Below, in pieces: positions 11,196 to 23,444 of a stretch of DNA of 64,000 nt. Position 1 is the stretch's first letter. Each line of letters begins with the position of its first letter. Source of the DNA: Astropecten irregularis. Taxonomy: Eukaryota; Echinodermata; Asteroidea; Paxillosida; Astropectinidae. A program made the position numbers and the translations under genes. The stretch spans positions 12,806,798-12,870,797 of the forward strand of contig OZ020260.1 of assembly GCA_963971285.1 (NCBI GenBank), in the 5' to 3' direction. The notes beneath the pieces were generated by a model, which made no database searches, was not told the origin of the DNA, and saw only the letters and a program-made list of their open reading frames with translations.

Positions 11196-12066
11196 AGGTT
11201 ATTAACCAAACTCTAAAAAAGTAATTTACGGCAAACGTGCAAGACGCCGCTGTTGACGTCTGTTGAAAATTATGACACTTTATCCAAACCCATAAATTCT
11301 GGATCTATTTTGCTCTCGGCACCATTTTTCTATACATCAACGGCTAGTTTGGAATGTTGTTGCGAAGTCTGTCTGGTGTCTATTACTTTTTGTGTGCTAG
11401 TGAGGACAGCATTTAGTAACTTTATACTTTATAGGGCCTACAGTTTTCGCGTCCATGTGTTAAGTGTTTTTCCAGGTACAACTCTGGGCTTTTAAGATCA
11501 CAGAGACTTAAGCTGACTGCTCAGTGAGCCCGCGCTCTGATGCCAGTGGATAAGTCTGTTCTTTTTTTATCAGTTGCTGAATATTCAATTCTTGTTCTTC
11601 GGTTTGATCTTGGCAAATAATTATACGCATAAAACCGCTGTCGGTGGTACTTGAGTACTTGATCAAATAATCTTGAAAACTCTTTACTGTTCAACAATAT
11701 TATGCATAAAAGTGGCTTTTTTTTATGCAAATTAACTTCAACCCTGTCAGCATGACTGAGCTGAGTTTACGACGGTTGAAATCTTATTTTGAAGCTGTCA
11801 TCGAATTCTTTTGTTAGGGAAAGAATAAAGAGACTGTTATATAAGCCTCGACCTGGAAGTTGAACCCGGAATTAAAACCCGGTCGATACAAGCTTCGGTC
11901 CTATCTACCCACCCATGATCAACAAAAGGAACCGTATACCCGCAAGCTGACTGGTGCACATTTATCAGGACTGAAATTCTTGAAAGACATTTTGGTTTGA
12001 GAAAGATTGTTGTATATTTTTCGCGGTATTTTGGCCTGGAATTTAGTATTTCTAGTACGGAGAAGG

Positions 12067-12133
12067 ATGGCGAATAGCAAGAGCACTGAGGCGCTGGATG
12101 ACTCGAATGGAAATGACAAGAAATCCAAGTATG
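12067..12133 (+). CDS. CTL gene 2 alternative first coding exon 1a
   Basis: ATG at 12067 with an in-frame TGA upstream at 11998. It encodes [20 protein letters not shown] then KY and one extra base. Donor GTAAGT at 12134. It is 67 nt and the same phase as exon 1b, so either can join exon 2. The N-terminus is hydrophilic and cytosolic. Confidence 0.75.
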
Positions 12134-15100
12134 GTAAGTGAAACCACGAAAAAAAAAACCAAGAAGGCCTTATAGCTAGTATACCGGTAGGCCTATACCT
12201 TCCAATTTTGCTCAACTAAAAGTTATCAAAATCAGACAACTTTCTGTTATCGATCGAAATACCACCTGCCCTGCTCATTTCTGGCCCACACTTTCAATGG
12301 CAGCAAGTTAGATTTTGGTGGAATTTGTGGGAAAGGGTTTGAATTATTGAGGGAAAGTTATTAGAAGTTGAAACGGCAACAGCCGGAGATGGCGCGGCAC
12401 ACCAATTCCCCATCGAGCCGCTGCACGCCTTCTCTCTAAGTTCCTAACAGTTTCAGACTTCGAAATTTTACTGTTCTCAAGTCGTTACTAAACTTTTCTT
12501 AAGAATAAAAATGATATTTTAGGACCTTTTATAGGCTAATGAAAAGTGGAGCAAATATTTTTTTAAGAAATTGTACTTGAGGTGCATTCGAATTATGAAT
12601 TATCCTCCCTATTTTTTTTTACACAAATTTACATGTACATGTATAACCTTTCTAGAATCGTTCGCCAGGGGATGAAAGTGTCATAATTCTGATAATGTTT
12701 CAATCTTTTAACCCAAATATTCTTAAAGGGCTAAAAGATAATACCATATCGTAACCCCCTTCGTCAGTCCCCGCCCCCAATTTGAGGTCCGTACCATGCA
12801 CTCATGCGTACTCTGTACAATGACAGTACGGGTGCACTAAGCAACGTAGAAACTGTGTACGATTTGACGTCACGCATTGATTGTCATGCAAAACAAATGT
12901 CACGAAAGAAAGTCGATAAAGTCCGTGAAAAAAAAATCACGAAGTTGAAGGAAAATTGTACTCACAGCAGCTAGAGATAAAGTGTTCATTTTACAACGAT
13001 TCTGATCAGAAAGTAGTGGAATATGGGAAAGAAAGGGAAGGTTGAGGACTCTGAGTCGCTTACAGGTGGTGAGGAAAAGCCGAAATACGGTGAGTTTTAT
13101 CAGTAAATTTGTTGCTGGATGGAGAGAGTGAGGGAAAGTGCATGGTGGTACGGTGTTGAATGGCGTGCACGGGGAGGGTGGGTTGGCCGTGTGCCACGGC
13201 GTGGTGAGGCTGGCTTTACCTGGTGATTCAACCTGTCCTTGCGGCTTAGATCGTGTTAATTGTTGCGGTACTGTCAGTCTATGATTCAAAGAGAGATTCC
13301 ATTTGTTTTGTTTGATGGATACATCTGTGTGTGTGCGCAGCTTTTCAGGGAAACAAAAATATGTCCTTGTTTTGTTAGCTAAATTATTTTTATGTGAATA
13401 TTTAGCAATTTAGGGCATGTTTGGAAGTTTTAAAACAGTGAAAATTTAGTTAAATTTCTATTCGTATGTAGGCCTAGGGGTACGATCATGCAACATTCTT
13501 TCCCAAGATAAATTAAAATTTGCGTTCAAATGATAGCTCATAGATTTAGCTGGTTTTATTAAAAGGAAAACAATTACGGCCTAGGCCTATTTATAAATAT
13601 ATTTTTTAATTAATTTTTAACTTATTGTTTGTCAAGTGACAAATTCGACCTAAAGTTGCTCAATTGCAATTTGTGAATAGGTAGGCGCCCTGAGAATTTG
13701 AAGAGGTAAAAAAATCCCATTTTTGTTAAAAAACAAATTATGGGACAAAAAATTTACAATTTGCATCTCATCTTTAAAGTTTAATGCTGAAAAAAGGCCT
13801 GCTTTACAAATTTAGATGATCAAATTGTTCTTTAATGTTCTTGTAAATTGATGTAGGGTCTATGAAGATGATTTTAAAACCCTAACCCTAGAGCTACAAT
13901 AGCACACAAGACAAGCAGGTGCATCCAGGGGTGTTGCCCCCCCCCCCCTCCCCCCCCCCTCCCCTTTTTTCTTTCAGCAAAAAAAAAAAAAAAAAAAAAG
14001 GGGGAAAAAACAATATTTGGGAAGGGAGACAGACTCACAAAGAGAAGAAAAAGAGGGGGGGGGGGAGACAAAATTAGCTAGCTTTGATCACCCCGAAAAA
14101 TGCATCCGTCGCTATTAAATTAGCGCCTTTTATTTCCACGACCCCCCTTTGGAAAATCCTGGATCCGCCCCTGACAAGAGCTGCACATACTTACCCGCAC
14201 ACACTACCACGCTGGTACACTGTGGTATGGAGGTGAGTTATGGTTAATGCGTTAAATGTGAATTCCTTCTCACATTTCATTTCACATCCTGTTCGCAAGA
14301 AATTTTTTGGAATTGAACATGACGTTACTGTGTGCGGGTTCTTTCCCTAAACATGATACCCATTTCCCAGGGGATGTACAGTATGTTCGTGAAGTTGGGA
14401 TCACAGGTTAAACAAATATAACCATCAATCATTACCCTCATAGTCACAGAAATTTACGATTTTATTTTGTTCACTTCCCGATGATAGTATGTGAGAAATT
14501 GTTATTGACAAATTCTTGCCAGTAATCATAGCCCATGTCTGGGAACTCAATGAATTAAAGGTAGTATCATACTTTGGTAGCATACCAAAACAAAAAATTT
14601 CACAGATTTACCTATAACTTACAGGGTATGAAGATGGTGGTGGTAGACGTTCAAATTTTTCTGCCTGAAACATGTGAAATGCTGTTTTTATTAAGAAAAG
14701 AGTCAAACCAATGACCAAAAATTATTTTGATCTTTGGAAGATTAAAGATCCTGTAAAAAGATTTAAAAATACAGTCGGTGTTTTTCACTGTTTTCTCAAA
14801 AAGTGGGAACCGTATGGGACTGGGAATTTTGCAGATGACTGTTACTGTATCTTTCTTGATATTTTTGCCCATGAATCATACCCAAAGTATGATCAGCTGA
14901 TTTCTTATTCTTTTTTTTTTTTTATTTCACTTTTAGTCCTAATGCCATTGAAAAGTGAAAACCCCTACAGGTACAAAGTGTGGTAAAGATTGGAATTTCC
15001 TAGTCGTTAATGGTACATAATTATTCCATATGGTTTGGGCTGGGGCTATTTTGGTTTTTTTACTGATGCTTTATGCAAAAGTTAAACAATATTCATATTA

Positions 15101-18100
15101 ATAATTCAAAACACATAATGTACAGTACACATACTTGGGCAAATTCACAAACAACATCACAAATTAAAATTTGCATTTCACCTTTAGATGATGCCAATTT
15201 GTTTTCATCGATTTTATTTGTGTCTTCTTTGTGGAATTCATTATGTTTACTTAGTCTGGTGGAAGAAAAATGGAAAAATACATTATTAAATTGATTTTGA
15301 AATTGCCATCAGAGCAGGTGTATAGTGTCCCATGATTGAAATACACAGGATTGAAATCATCCATGAAAATTATTTGATTTTTTAAACAAAAATAGCCTAC
15401 AAGTAATAAACTGCTTGGAGTCAGGAGGGCCTGACGCATTTCGATCCTAGCAGGATCTTTATCGAAGTCTAAAAATAGCCTACATGATTCCCACAAACTT
15501 GGAAAATCATAACAAAATAAGATACAAGGTACTACATTTTGCATGAAAAATATTTTTTACAGAATTAAAATTGAAAGTTTTATGAAGGTATCAGACAAAA
15601 GACCAAAATAAAAATCCTCAGATATTTCATAATTTGAAATTATGTATTGACAATTTATCATTATTATCATTTGACAACAGAAAAATGACATGTTTGAAAT
15701 TGAAGAATTGACAGAATTGTATTGAAGAGAAGAAACAATTCTTAAACAAATTTTATAGCAAGTTATGTGGCTAATGGCTGATGAAAACTTGCAATATGAA
15801 ATTATAAAGTCCTTCAAATTGTACTGTATGCCTACAGGTACATGTAGTATGTATGTTATAATGTAAGTTAAGTAGCCAAGCCCTGTTCATAAAGCCTTCG
15901 TTGTCGCCATTAAAAATTAATTTCAGTAACCAACTGCCCCATCTAACTGCATCTCAAAGGATTTGTAAAATTTTATGTTTTTAATTGTGGTGCTCACAAA
16001 ATTTCTCTAAACAAACCTTGCTGAATAGTATTTTACATAGCCTATTCTTTTAGTAACATGCACTGTTTCTACAGTACATGTTTGTAGGCCTACATGTGTG
16101 TATTGTACAATTAAATGCACTGTGCACTAGCAGTAGCAGTTCTCACTTGTTTGCTCAGAATTATATTAGTGGCAGTGTAACCATGGCTAGTACTGGGCTC
16201 TTGTTGCCATAGCAACAGTGAAACCGGCTAGTAAGGATGAGACCCACGGGTGACCTTTATTTGGTTATGTAACGAGAACGCAAGATGTTTTTTTTTCCTC
16301 ATAAATTATAGGTAGTTAGAAAACACAAGAAAAATGTATTTCAGAAACAAAACAATTTGGATCAAAATTATTTGTGCATTTTCATCTTCAGTGGACAAAT
16401 CCGTTTTAATACTGTAAACTTATACTCGCACGTGATTTCTACAGAATTCAGAGTTTTGGAACCGTCTTTTAAATGTTTTCACAATTTTCCCCCCAATCTA
16501 AGTCATTCTTTCTCTAATCTCTATTGTTTTCTTGAAAATCTTTTTTTCTCCATACTTTTTTACTGTCAATTTATTTCAGCACTGGTCTCATGGGTGAAAC
16601 TGGATTAAGAAATTAAGGAAACTGAATTTTTTTTTATTGAAACAAAATTGGCTGGATTGTGGTCCTTTAGGAACAAAAGGGTGTTCTTTTATTGAGCCTT
16701 AAATTAAAGGTATAATACATGATTGGTAAAGGTAAAGGATCAAACATGTATATTAAATGATATACCTGTGAAAATTTGAGCTCAATCGGACATCTGAGTC
16801 ACGAGAATTAAGAGCGAAAACCAGACAAATTTTTCATATACAGTACATGTAAAACGTAAGGAATGGTTTTGATCATACCCAAGATCAAAACTGTTTTTGG
16901 TCTTTGTTTGACTAATTTCTGGATAAATACACCATTTCAGGCGGAAATATTTTAACAGTACATTTCTACCAGCACCATCTTCATATCTTGAAAGTTTTAC
17001 ATAAATCTGTGAACATTTCTGTTTGGGTATGTTACCAATCCTGTACTGTACCTTTCATAAGTTCATTATGCTTTGGCCATGGTTTTTTCTATGCCCCTAA
17101 TCATCATTTGTGTGTATGCCCTTCACCTACTGTATGTGTATGCATATTAGGCTACCTTAATAATTCAGGAACAAGAACTGTACACTGTACACCTACAACA
17201 GACATGAATTGCAGATCAAATCATGCATTGCTGAAAGGCTAAATACAAACTACAATCTGTCAATGACAAGGATTAACAAAGTGCAAAAATAATCAACCAT
17301 TGTTGTTGTGTGTTTGTGTCCATTTGGCATCAGTTCCACATGGCTTGTGTATTGTTGTTGTCAGTTACCATTCAATAAATGGCCATTCAACACCACACCA
17401 GATCATGTCTGTATAGTCTAGTGTGTGCACTGCACTCCATAGCACACAGTGCGGTAGCCATTGTCAGGTGTCGCAGTTGCTAAGCAACAAAGAAACGGAT
17501 GTAAACTGTTGCATGGAGGCATACTGTACAATGCGCCGTGTGAGAAATAGTCAATAATATGGCGACCCATTATGATTGCACTGAGGTGCTTGACATTATG
17601 AAGTACTGTACATGTTAGGCATACACATGTGTGCATTTATAGGACTTCCCAAAACATATCCGTGTTCACTAGAATTTACGGTACAATGTACGTGCTTATA
17701 CTGGCACATAGGGATCTTGGGGATTAACAAAATGAGTAATACTTCGTAGAAATATACTTTGACCTTTTTTATTGTGATCTGTTTTATGGAGAAGGTGTCT
17801 ATAAAATAAAACAAGCACTTGAACGATCATTCAGGATTTTATGACATGGTAAAAGATAAATAGTTGAAAAACTGGCTTGAGTTTTTTCCCGGGGGGGGGG
17901 GGGGGGGGGGGACTGGGACTGGAGTAGGGGAAATTTAATTTGAAGGGGTTACATTTATAAGCTGGAGGTAGCTTGTCAGTTTCTCTCATAGCAGAATTGA
18001 ATGATCATTGCCTTTCATTGGGATACAAATGTATGTTATGAACGACAGTAATATTCAGCCACACTAATTAAAACTGACAGCGTTAATACAAAGAGCTTAG

Positions 18101-21100
18101 GTGAATTAATGGTTATTTAGTGCATTGGAGAAGTGTACAACATTAATTATAATTACTCCCAGAAATTACCCCTAGCACTGCTTGGAGTGACAACCATTGG
18201 AAGCTTAATAATGTAAGATATTAGGCAAAAAGGAGAAAAAAAGGGAGTTTGTATCAAGAAGGTAACAAAATATCTGTAGCCTACAGTATAAATCATACAT
18301 CAAACATGTTTAAAATCAATAAAGAATGTACTGTTGTTGTGTTTTTTATTAACAAATTTAGGCCCACAAGCCATTTTTTACTGGCAACTTTGAAAGAAAA
18401 ACATTTGGTAGCACAAAGGATATATTCCTGTCACTTTCTCACTATGAAAATTTTATGAAAATTGAAAGAGGATTTTTTTTTTGGTGGAGATTGCCTGGAA
18501 CTGGTTGCCTGTGAATTGTCTCGTGTGACACGGGCCTAAGGTTACTGCTATAGTTCGAGTAGATTCCAAATTTCACTTGATCCCAATGTTGATAATTTTC
18601 CTCAGTTTCTCAGCTGTGTATAGGCAGTGCAGTTTTAAAAATTGTTGTAATGTTTATGACTATTTTTGGCTCCCAAAATAGGATTGATTCACATTTGGCT
18701 GTAAACATGTCATTTTTTTAAATGACAAATGTATGTGTTCTCATCACTTTTGATTCTATTTTTCTCGTCTTTCTACAGGAACTCCCAAGAAATATGATCC
18801 CTCATTCAAAGGACCCATCGCTAACAGGTATGCCTGAAATATACCCCTCAAAATTGGAGGAAAAACATTTGAGTGGTTTGATCATTGATGGCGTCTGACT
18901 GGCATATGAACAAAATGTTGACGAAAATTTGGGTCACGGTCAATACATGTAGGTCTATTGGGGCTGGATAGCTCAGCAACCGGTAAGGTAATCTGGGGGT
19001 CGGAGGTTCGAATCCCGCTCCAGTCAGATCTTGTCTTTGTTAGTCACCTTTCAATGAAAAAGAAAAATTAATATTAAATAAAACAAATTTGGTTTGGATA
19101 GGGCAAGAGACAGAGCCTTACCTTTTGTGTCCCAGATTTGGAAGACCCGGGGTAGACCCAGGTAATTTTTTGTAGTGTGAAAATGCCTTTAGATCTAGTC
19201 CTTCAGGTTTGCAAATGACTTGCAACTTGTTCTGAAATAATTATTGATTGTATTTTATTTTTCTATTTCTTTCCCTGTGCAGAAGCTGCACAGATGTGAT
19301 ATGTTGCCTGATCTTCATAGCTTTCCTTGTTGGTATGGGCGTAGTGGGTTACTTTGGTAAGTTTTACTCATACGTATTGGTGCTAATTGCCATGGTTTCA
19401 GCATATGTGTAATCAGGAAGAGAAATTTTAATGCTGGTCTGGCTTACTCCTACTGAAAAGCCTCTTGTCAACCCTGAAATTCTCAACAGTAGAGCTGCTT
19501 AAAATCACTACAGCCCCGCTTCTGGATACTGTCTGTGATCAATTTGAAATCAGTTTACAAATCAAGTTTCTGGCAACTCTGATCCAGGACACAGCAGGGG
19601 CTTCAAGTAGACAGTTCAAAGGCTAGGGATTATCTAGAAGCCCAGGACCCTAGGCAAATCCCGGGCCTGGCTTGGCTTTTCAATGGCTGGGCTTGGCAAG
19701 TATATTCAAGTTTCTGGAAAGATTCAAAAGTATTTTATTTGGTTCAGCTGATGATGTTTGCTTCACGGTTTTTGTTTTTTTGGTTGATCAGGTTACAGAG
19801 ATGGAGATCCCTTGTCACTGGTGTATCCCACTGATTCAAGAGGACAGATATGTGGCGTCTCAGAGGCAGTCAAGTAAGTCACTCAGTCACATCCAACTAG
19901 ATGATATTAGTTAGTTTTTATTTAATTATCAAATAACCACAAGGAATACTGACGGATGAAAAAGCTGCATTCTCATTGAGTGATCCCTCGTATACTGTTT
20001 CTTAGGTTTGCAGCATAGCTAATGTTGTGCGTATCTTAAATAATCCTTGGGATAAAGCAGTATGTGAGTGGTTTCATGACTTCTGACTGCCAAACGAACT
20101 GGTAACTGCCTATTAGGGATACCGCCAATATAGGTAGGCTGGATAACTCAGTTGATCGAGCGTCGTTTAATGCTATTCTCAAAAGTTTCAGGTTTGTATC
20201 CCACTCCAGTCAATTTCTTTGTTCACCTCCGACACCTCGCAATAATTTAAATTTGTTTGACAGTTTTATTGCTATATTAAACTGTTTCAGAAAAAAGGGT
20301 TGTAGTTTTTTTTATCAGTTTTCGGTAAACAATTTTGTGGAATTAGGAACTAGACACAAAAATTCCACTTCATCTTACTAGGAATGTGCTACTTGAGCCC
20401 AACAAAACATACCTCAATGATAAAATATCTGGACCCCTGCTGATAGTCAGAAACTACAAACTACAAACGGAACATAACCTTCAGAAAGAGATTAAAACCA
20501 CCCTGCAATGGCGGGTTAACTATACATAATGCCCACAATACATAACCCCTCATATTTTCCATTTTAATTTCCTAAATAGAAAACATGAACAAAAAAATAG
20601 AAAAATGGCCTCTTGTAATATTACACATTGATTCTTCACTGTATGTACATTCCAAAATTGCCATTTGGATATGCAAATTTAACCCGATCGATAAAACACT
20701 GATGTTATGTCTGAGCGAAATCCATTCGTGTAGAACTAAACCCAAAAATCCATACGGTATGTGGATACAGAGATGTCAATGCATTTTGTGTACAAGCACA
20801 GACACCTGCTTCAAAAAGACAATGATATTTAAAGGACGCAAGTCCATATGGGTAAACTTAAAACCTTATACACATGATGGATACAGCATTGATTTATTCC
20901 AAATTAAATCATGCCTTATTAAACCGGAACCAAATGAAATTAGTCCAATGGTTCAAGGTTAGTTGAAAAATTGAACAAAAAGACAGGAACACCACTGCAT
21001 TATATTACAAAAGCTAGTATGGCTAGCTTATTATTAAGGCTTAGACGTTTAACAAATTCGCCCTCATTTTTGTTCTTTTTCTCCAACAAATTTGCCCTCA

Positions 21101-23276
21101 TTTTTGTTCTTTTTCTCCAACAAATTCTCCCTCATTTTGGTTCCTTTTCTGCAACAATTCTTCCTAATTTTTTGGTCTTTTTCTTCAACCAAGTCTCCCA
21201 CATTTTTGTTCTTTTTCTGCAAGAAATTCTCCCACATTTTTTTTCTTTTTCTCCAACAAATTCTGCCACATTTGTGTTCTTTTTCTCCAACAAATGCTCC
21301 GTCATTTTCGTTCTTTTTCTCCAACAAATTCTTCCTTAATTTTGTCCTTTTTCTCCAACAAATTCTCCCTCATTTTTTTTCTTTTTCATAAAAATATGCT
21401 TGGAAAGATTTAAAAAAAATACCCTCTCCAAAAATGCCAATTAAATTTTTAGGATTAAGAGAAAAAAAACAATTAAATATTTTTTTTTTCAAAAAGGGAA
21501 AAAACATACAATTTTTTTATCAATAATTTGATAAAAGTATAGCAGCAATATTTCCTTTTCCCCCCAAAAATGATAGAAATGTTCAAAATCCATCAGTGGG
21601 TCATTACATTGTGATTATACCATAAGCCTGTGTGCATTCGCACCAGGTGGCATTGAATCAATTATACCGTTGTCATGGCAACAAGCCACTAATATTATAT
21701 TGTGTGCATGATACGATACGTGTATTAAAATGTAATGGACATGTATATTAGCTCAAAGCTGCTGTTTTTCACCTTTTGGAATCCTTTGTTCTTATATGCA
21801 GCATAAATATTTTTGACTTCTATGCAAATTGGTCATATATTTCTCAAATTTGATGACAATCAGGACTTGAACAGATATTTTATTTGGTCAATGGGCGAAT
21901 CTGGGTCCGTTTTGTCATGAAATGGCTACATATTGTACATTTTATTTCATTTTATTTACATTTTTTGCCCAAACGGACATTCCTCTTATCTACATTGATG
22001 CAAATAAGTCATTGAAAGGTGAACAAAGAAAGAAAAATTTATTGGAGCGGGATTCGAACTGGCAACCTCCTGAAAACCGTATCCAGGTGTTCAAATAACA
22101 TCAAAGATGCATTATGATTGACAATACAAAAATTGTAAAGATGGCAAACACAAATAACTTGAAAAGATAATATAGCATATTCTTTCTTCCTTTTTTGCTT
22201 GCTAGGCCATATAAACATAACATCAAACATGTCAATGTCAGAACTCCCTCTTTGTACACAGTGGGTTTTTATAGATGCACTCATTACCATAACAATTAGA
22301 AGCCTTGATTGATACATCATGCAGCTTATTAAGTCAGTGGAACTGAACATAACGGCTTCACATGAACCATACGAATAGGAATTATAATCCAAGGCTTATC
22401 ACAAGCTAGAGTCAGTCAATTAATTATATCTCCCGGGAATGACTTGCAATTTTCGTCATGCGCTAGAGTAGATTTGTATAAAACCGTGAGAGCTATAGGG
22501 CTTTTCACTTGAAGGTTTCTGGCTGGGGTGTCTATTTTAAATACATCCCAGTGTGGTTTTTAGACAACACACTAATTACCAACCAAGTCTAATTGCGCCC
22601 AAGATGATGTAAGGGGGCTATACATTAGGTGTGGCTCGCAATCTCTCGTCCGAATTAGGCACTTTTCACAGGCAAACTCCTGTCACCCTCTATTCATTTA
22701 ATATTTATAGGCCTAATTAAACATTTTCTCAATATCAACCTTCTCTATATACATGTAGGTGAAACAAGGAGAAAATATAGTTTTGAGAATAAACACGGAT
22801 TGATGTTAAATCATCTTGTGAATGCAATATCAAATTTCAAAATATTTGGATTTTGTTTGTTCACCAATCCTGTTTCCATCAATTGCTGTCCTGTTTTTCT
22901 GGTTCATTATAATTACACTTGCATCGTTCCTGCTGTTTTGTAATTCCAAGTTTCCAACACATGCTTGCATATTCACAAAAAAAATCGATATCAAGCTCAG
23001 CATCGGACAGCATCACCTGTGCACAAATGAACAAATTGCATTATAGACTGACTGTTCCCATAGCAACAGACATTTTGATTCGATTTTTCTTTCTTTGTTT
23101 TTTATTTTTGGACAGAGATAAGCCGTACCTGATGTTTTTCGATCTTCTGACTTGTGTTGCTTCGCCTTACACCACGTTGCTGGAGTTCAAGTGCCCTACG
23201 ACACAGGTAGGTGTTTATAAAGCCTTGTTTGGTTCTAAGTATTGAATCTGTGGTACTAGGGACATTTACGAAATGG

Positions 23277-23307
<31 letters not shown>

Positions 23308-23308
23308 T

Positions 23309-23350
<42 letters not shown>

Positions 23351-23364
23351 TCTCAGGTTCAGGT

Positions 23365-23444
<80 letters not shown>

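Larger units (their letters stand above)
6207..12066. other. Intergenic / gene 1 3' UTR interval
   Basis: I see no coding exon. It is AT-rich and holds M4-type copies (6366-6635, 10132-10400), M3 copies (8217-8462, 10954-11195) and a strong hairpin at 8809-8898. The 3' end of gene 1 must lie here, but several AATAAA strings make its position uncertain. Confidence 0.55.
13090..18778 (+). other. Intron 1 of CTL gene 2
   Basis: A 5.7-kb intron with no supported exon. It contains C-, A- and G-homopolymer blocks (13938-14065), M4 copies (14556-14897 and a diverged one about 16706-17048), an M6 fragment (15408-15478) and a G run at 17889-17911. Confidence 0.6.

Noticed and set aside
11919..12215. 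Minus-strand 98-codon ORF over exon 1a
   Set aside because: It overlaps the plus-strand first exon and has no splice or family support; a shadow frame.
12134..13022. Exons 1a and 1b as consecutive coding exons
   Set aside because: Exon 1b has an in-frame stop just upstream of its ATG and no suitable acceptor joining the 1a frame, so alternative use is more likely.
18958..19026. Functional tRNA gene
   Set aside because: Boxes A and B and the acceptor look right, but the anticodon arm does not fold and several diverged copies with a common tail exist, so it is SINE-derived.
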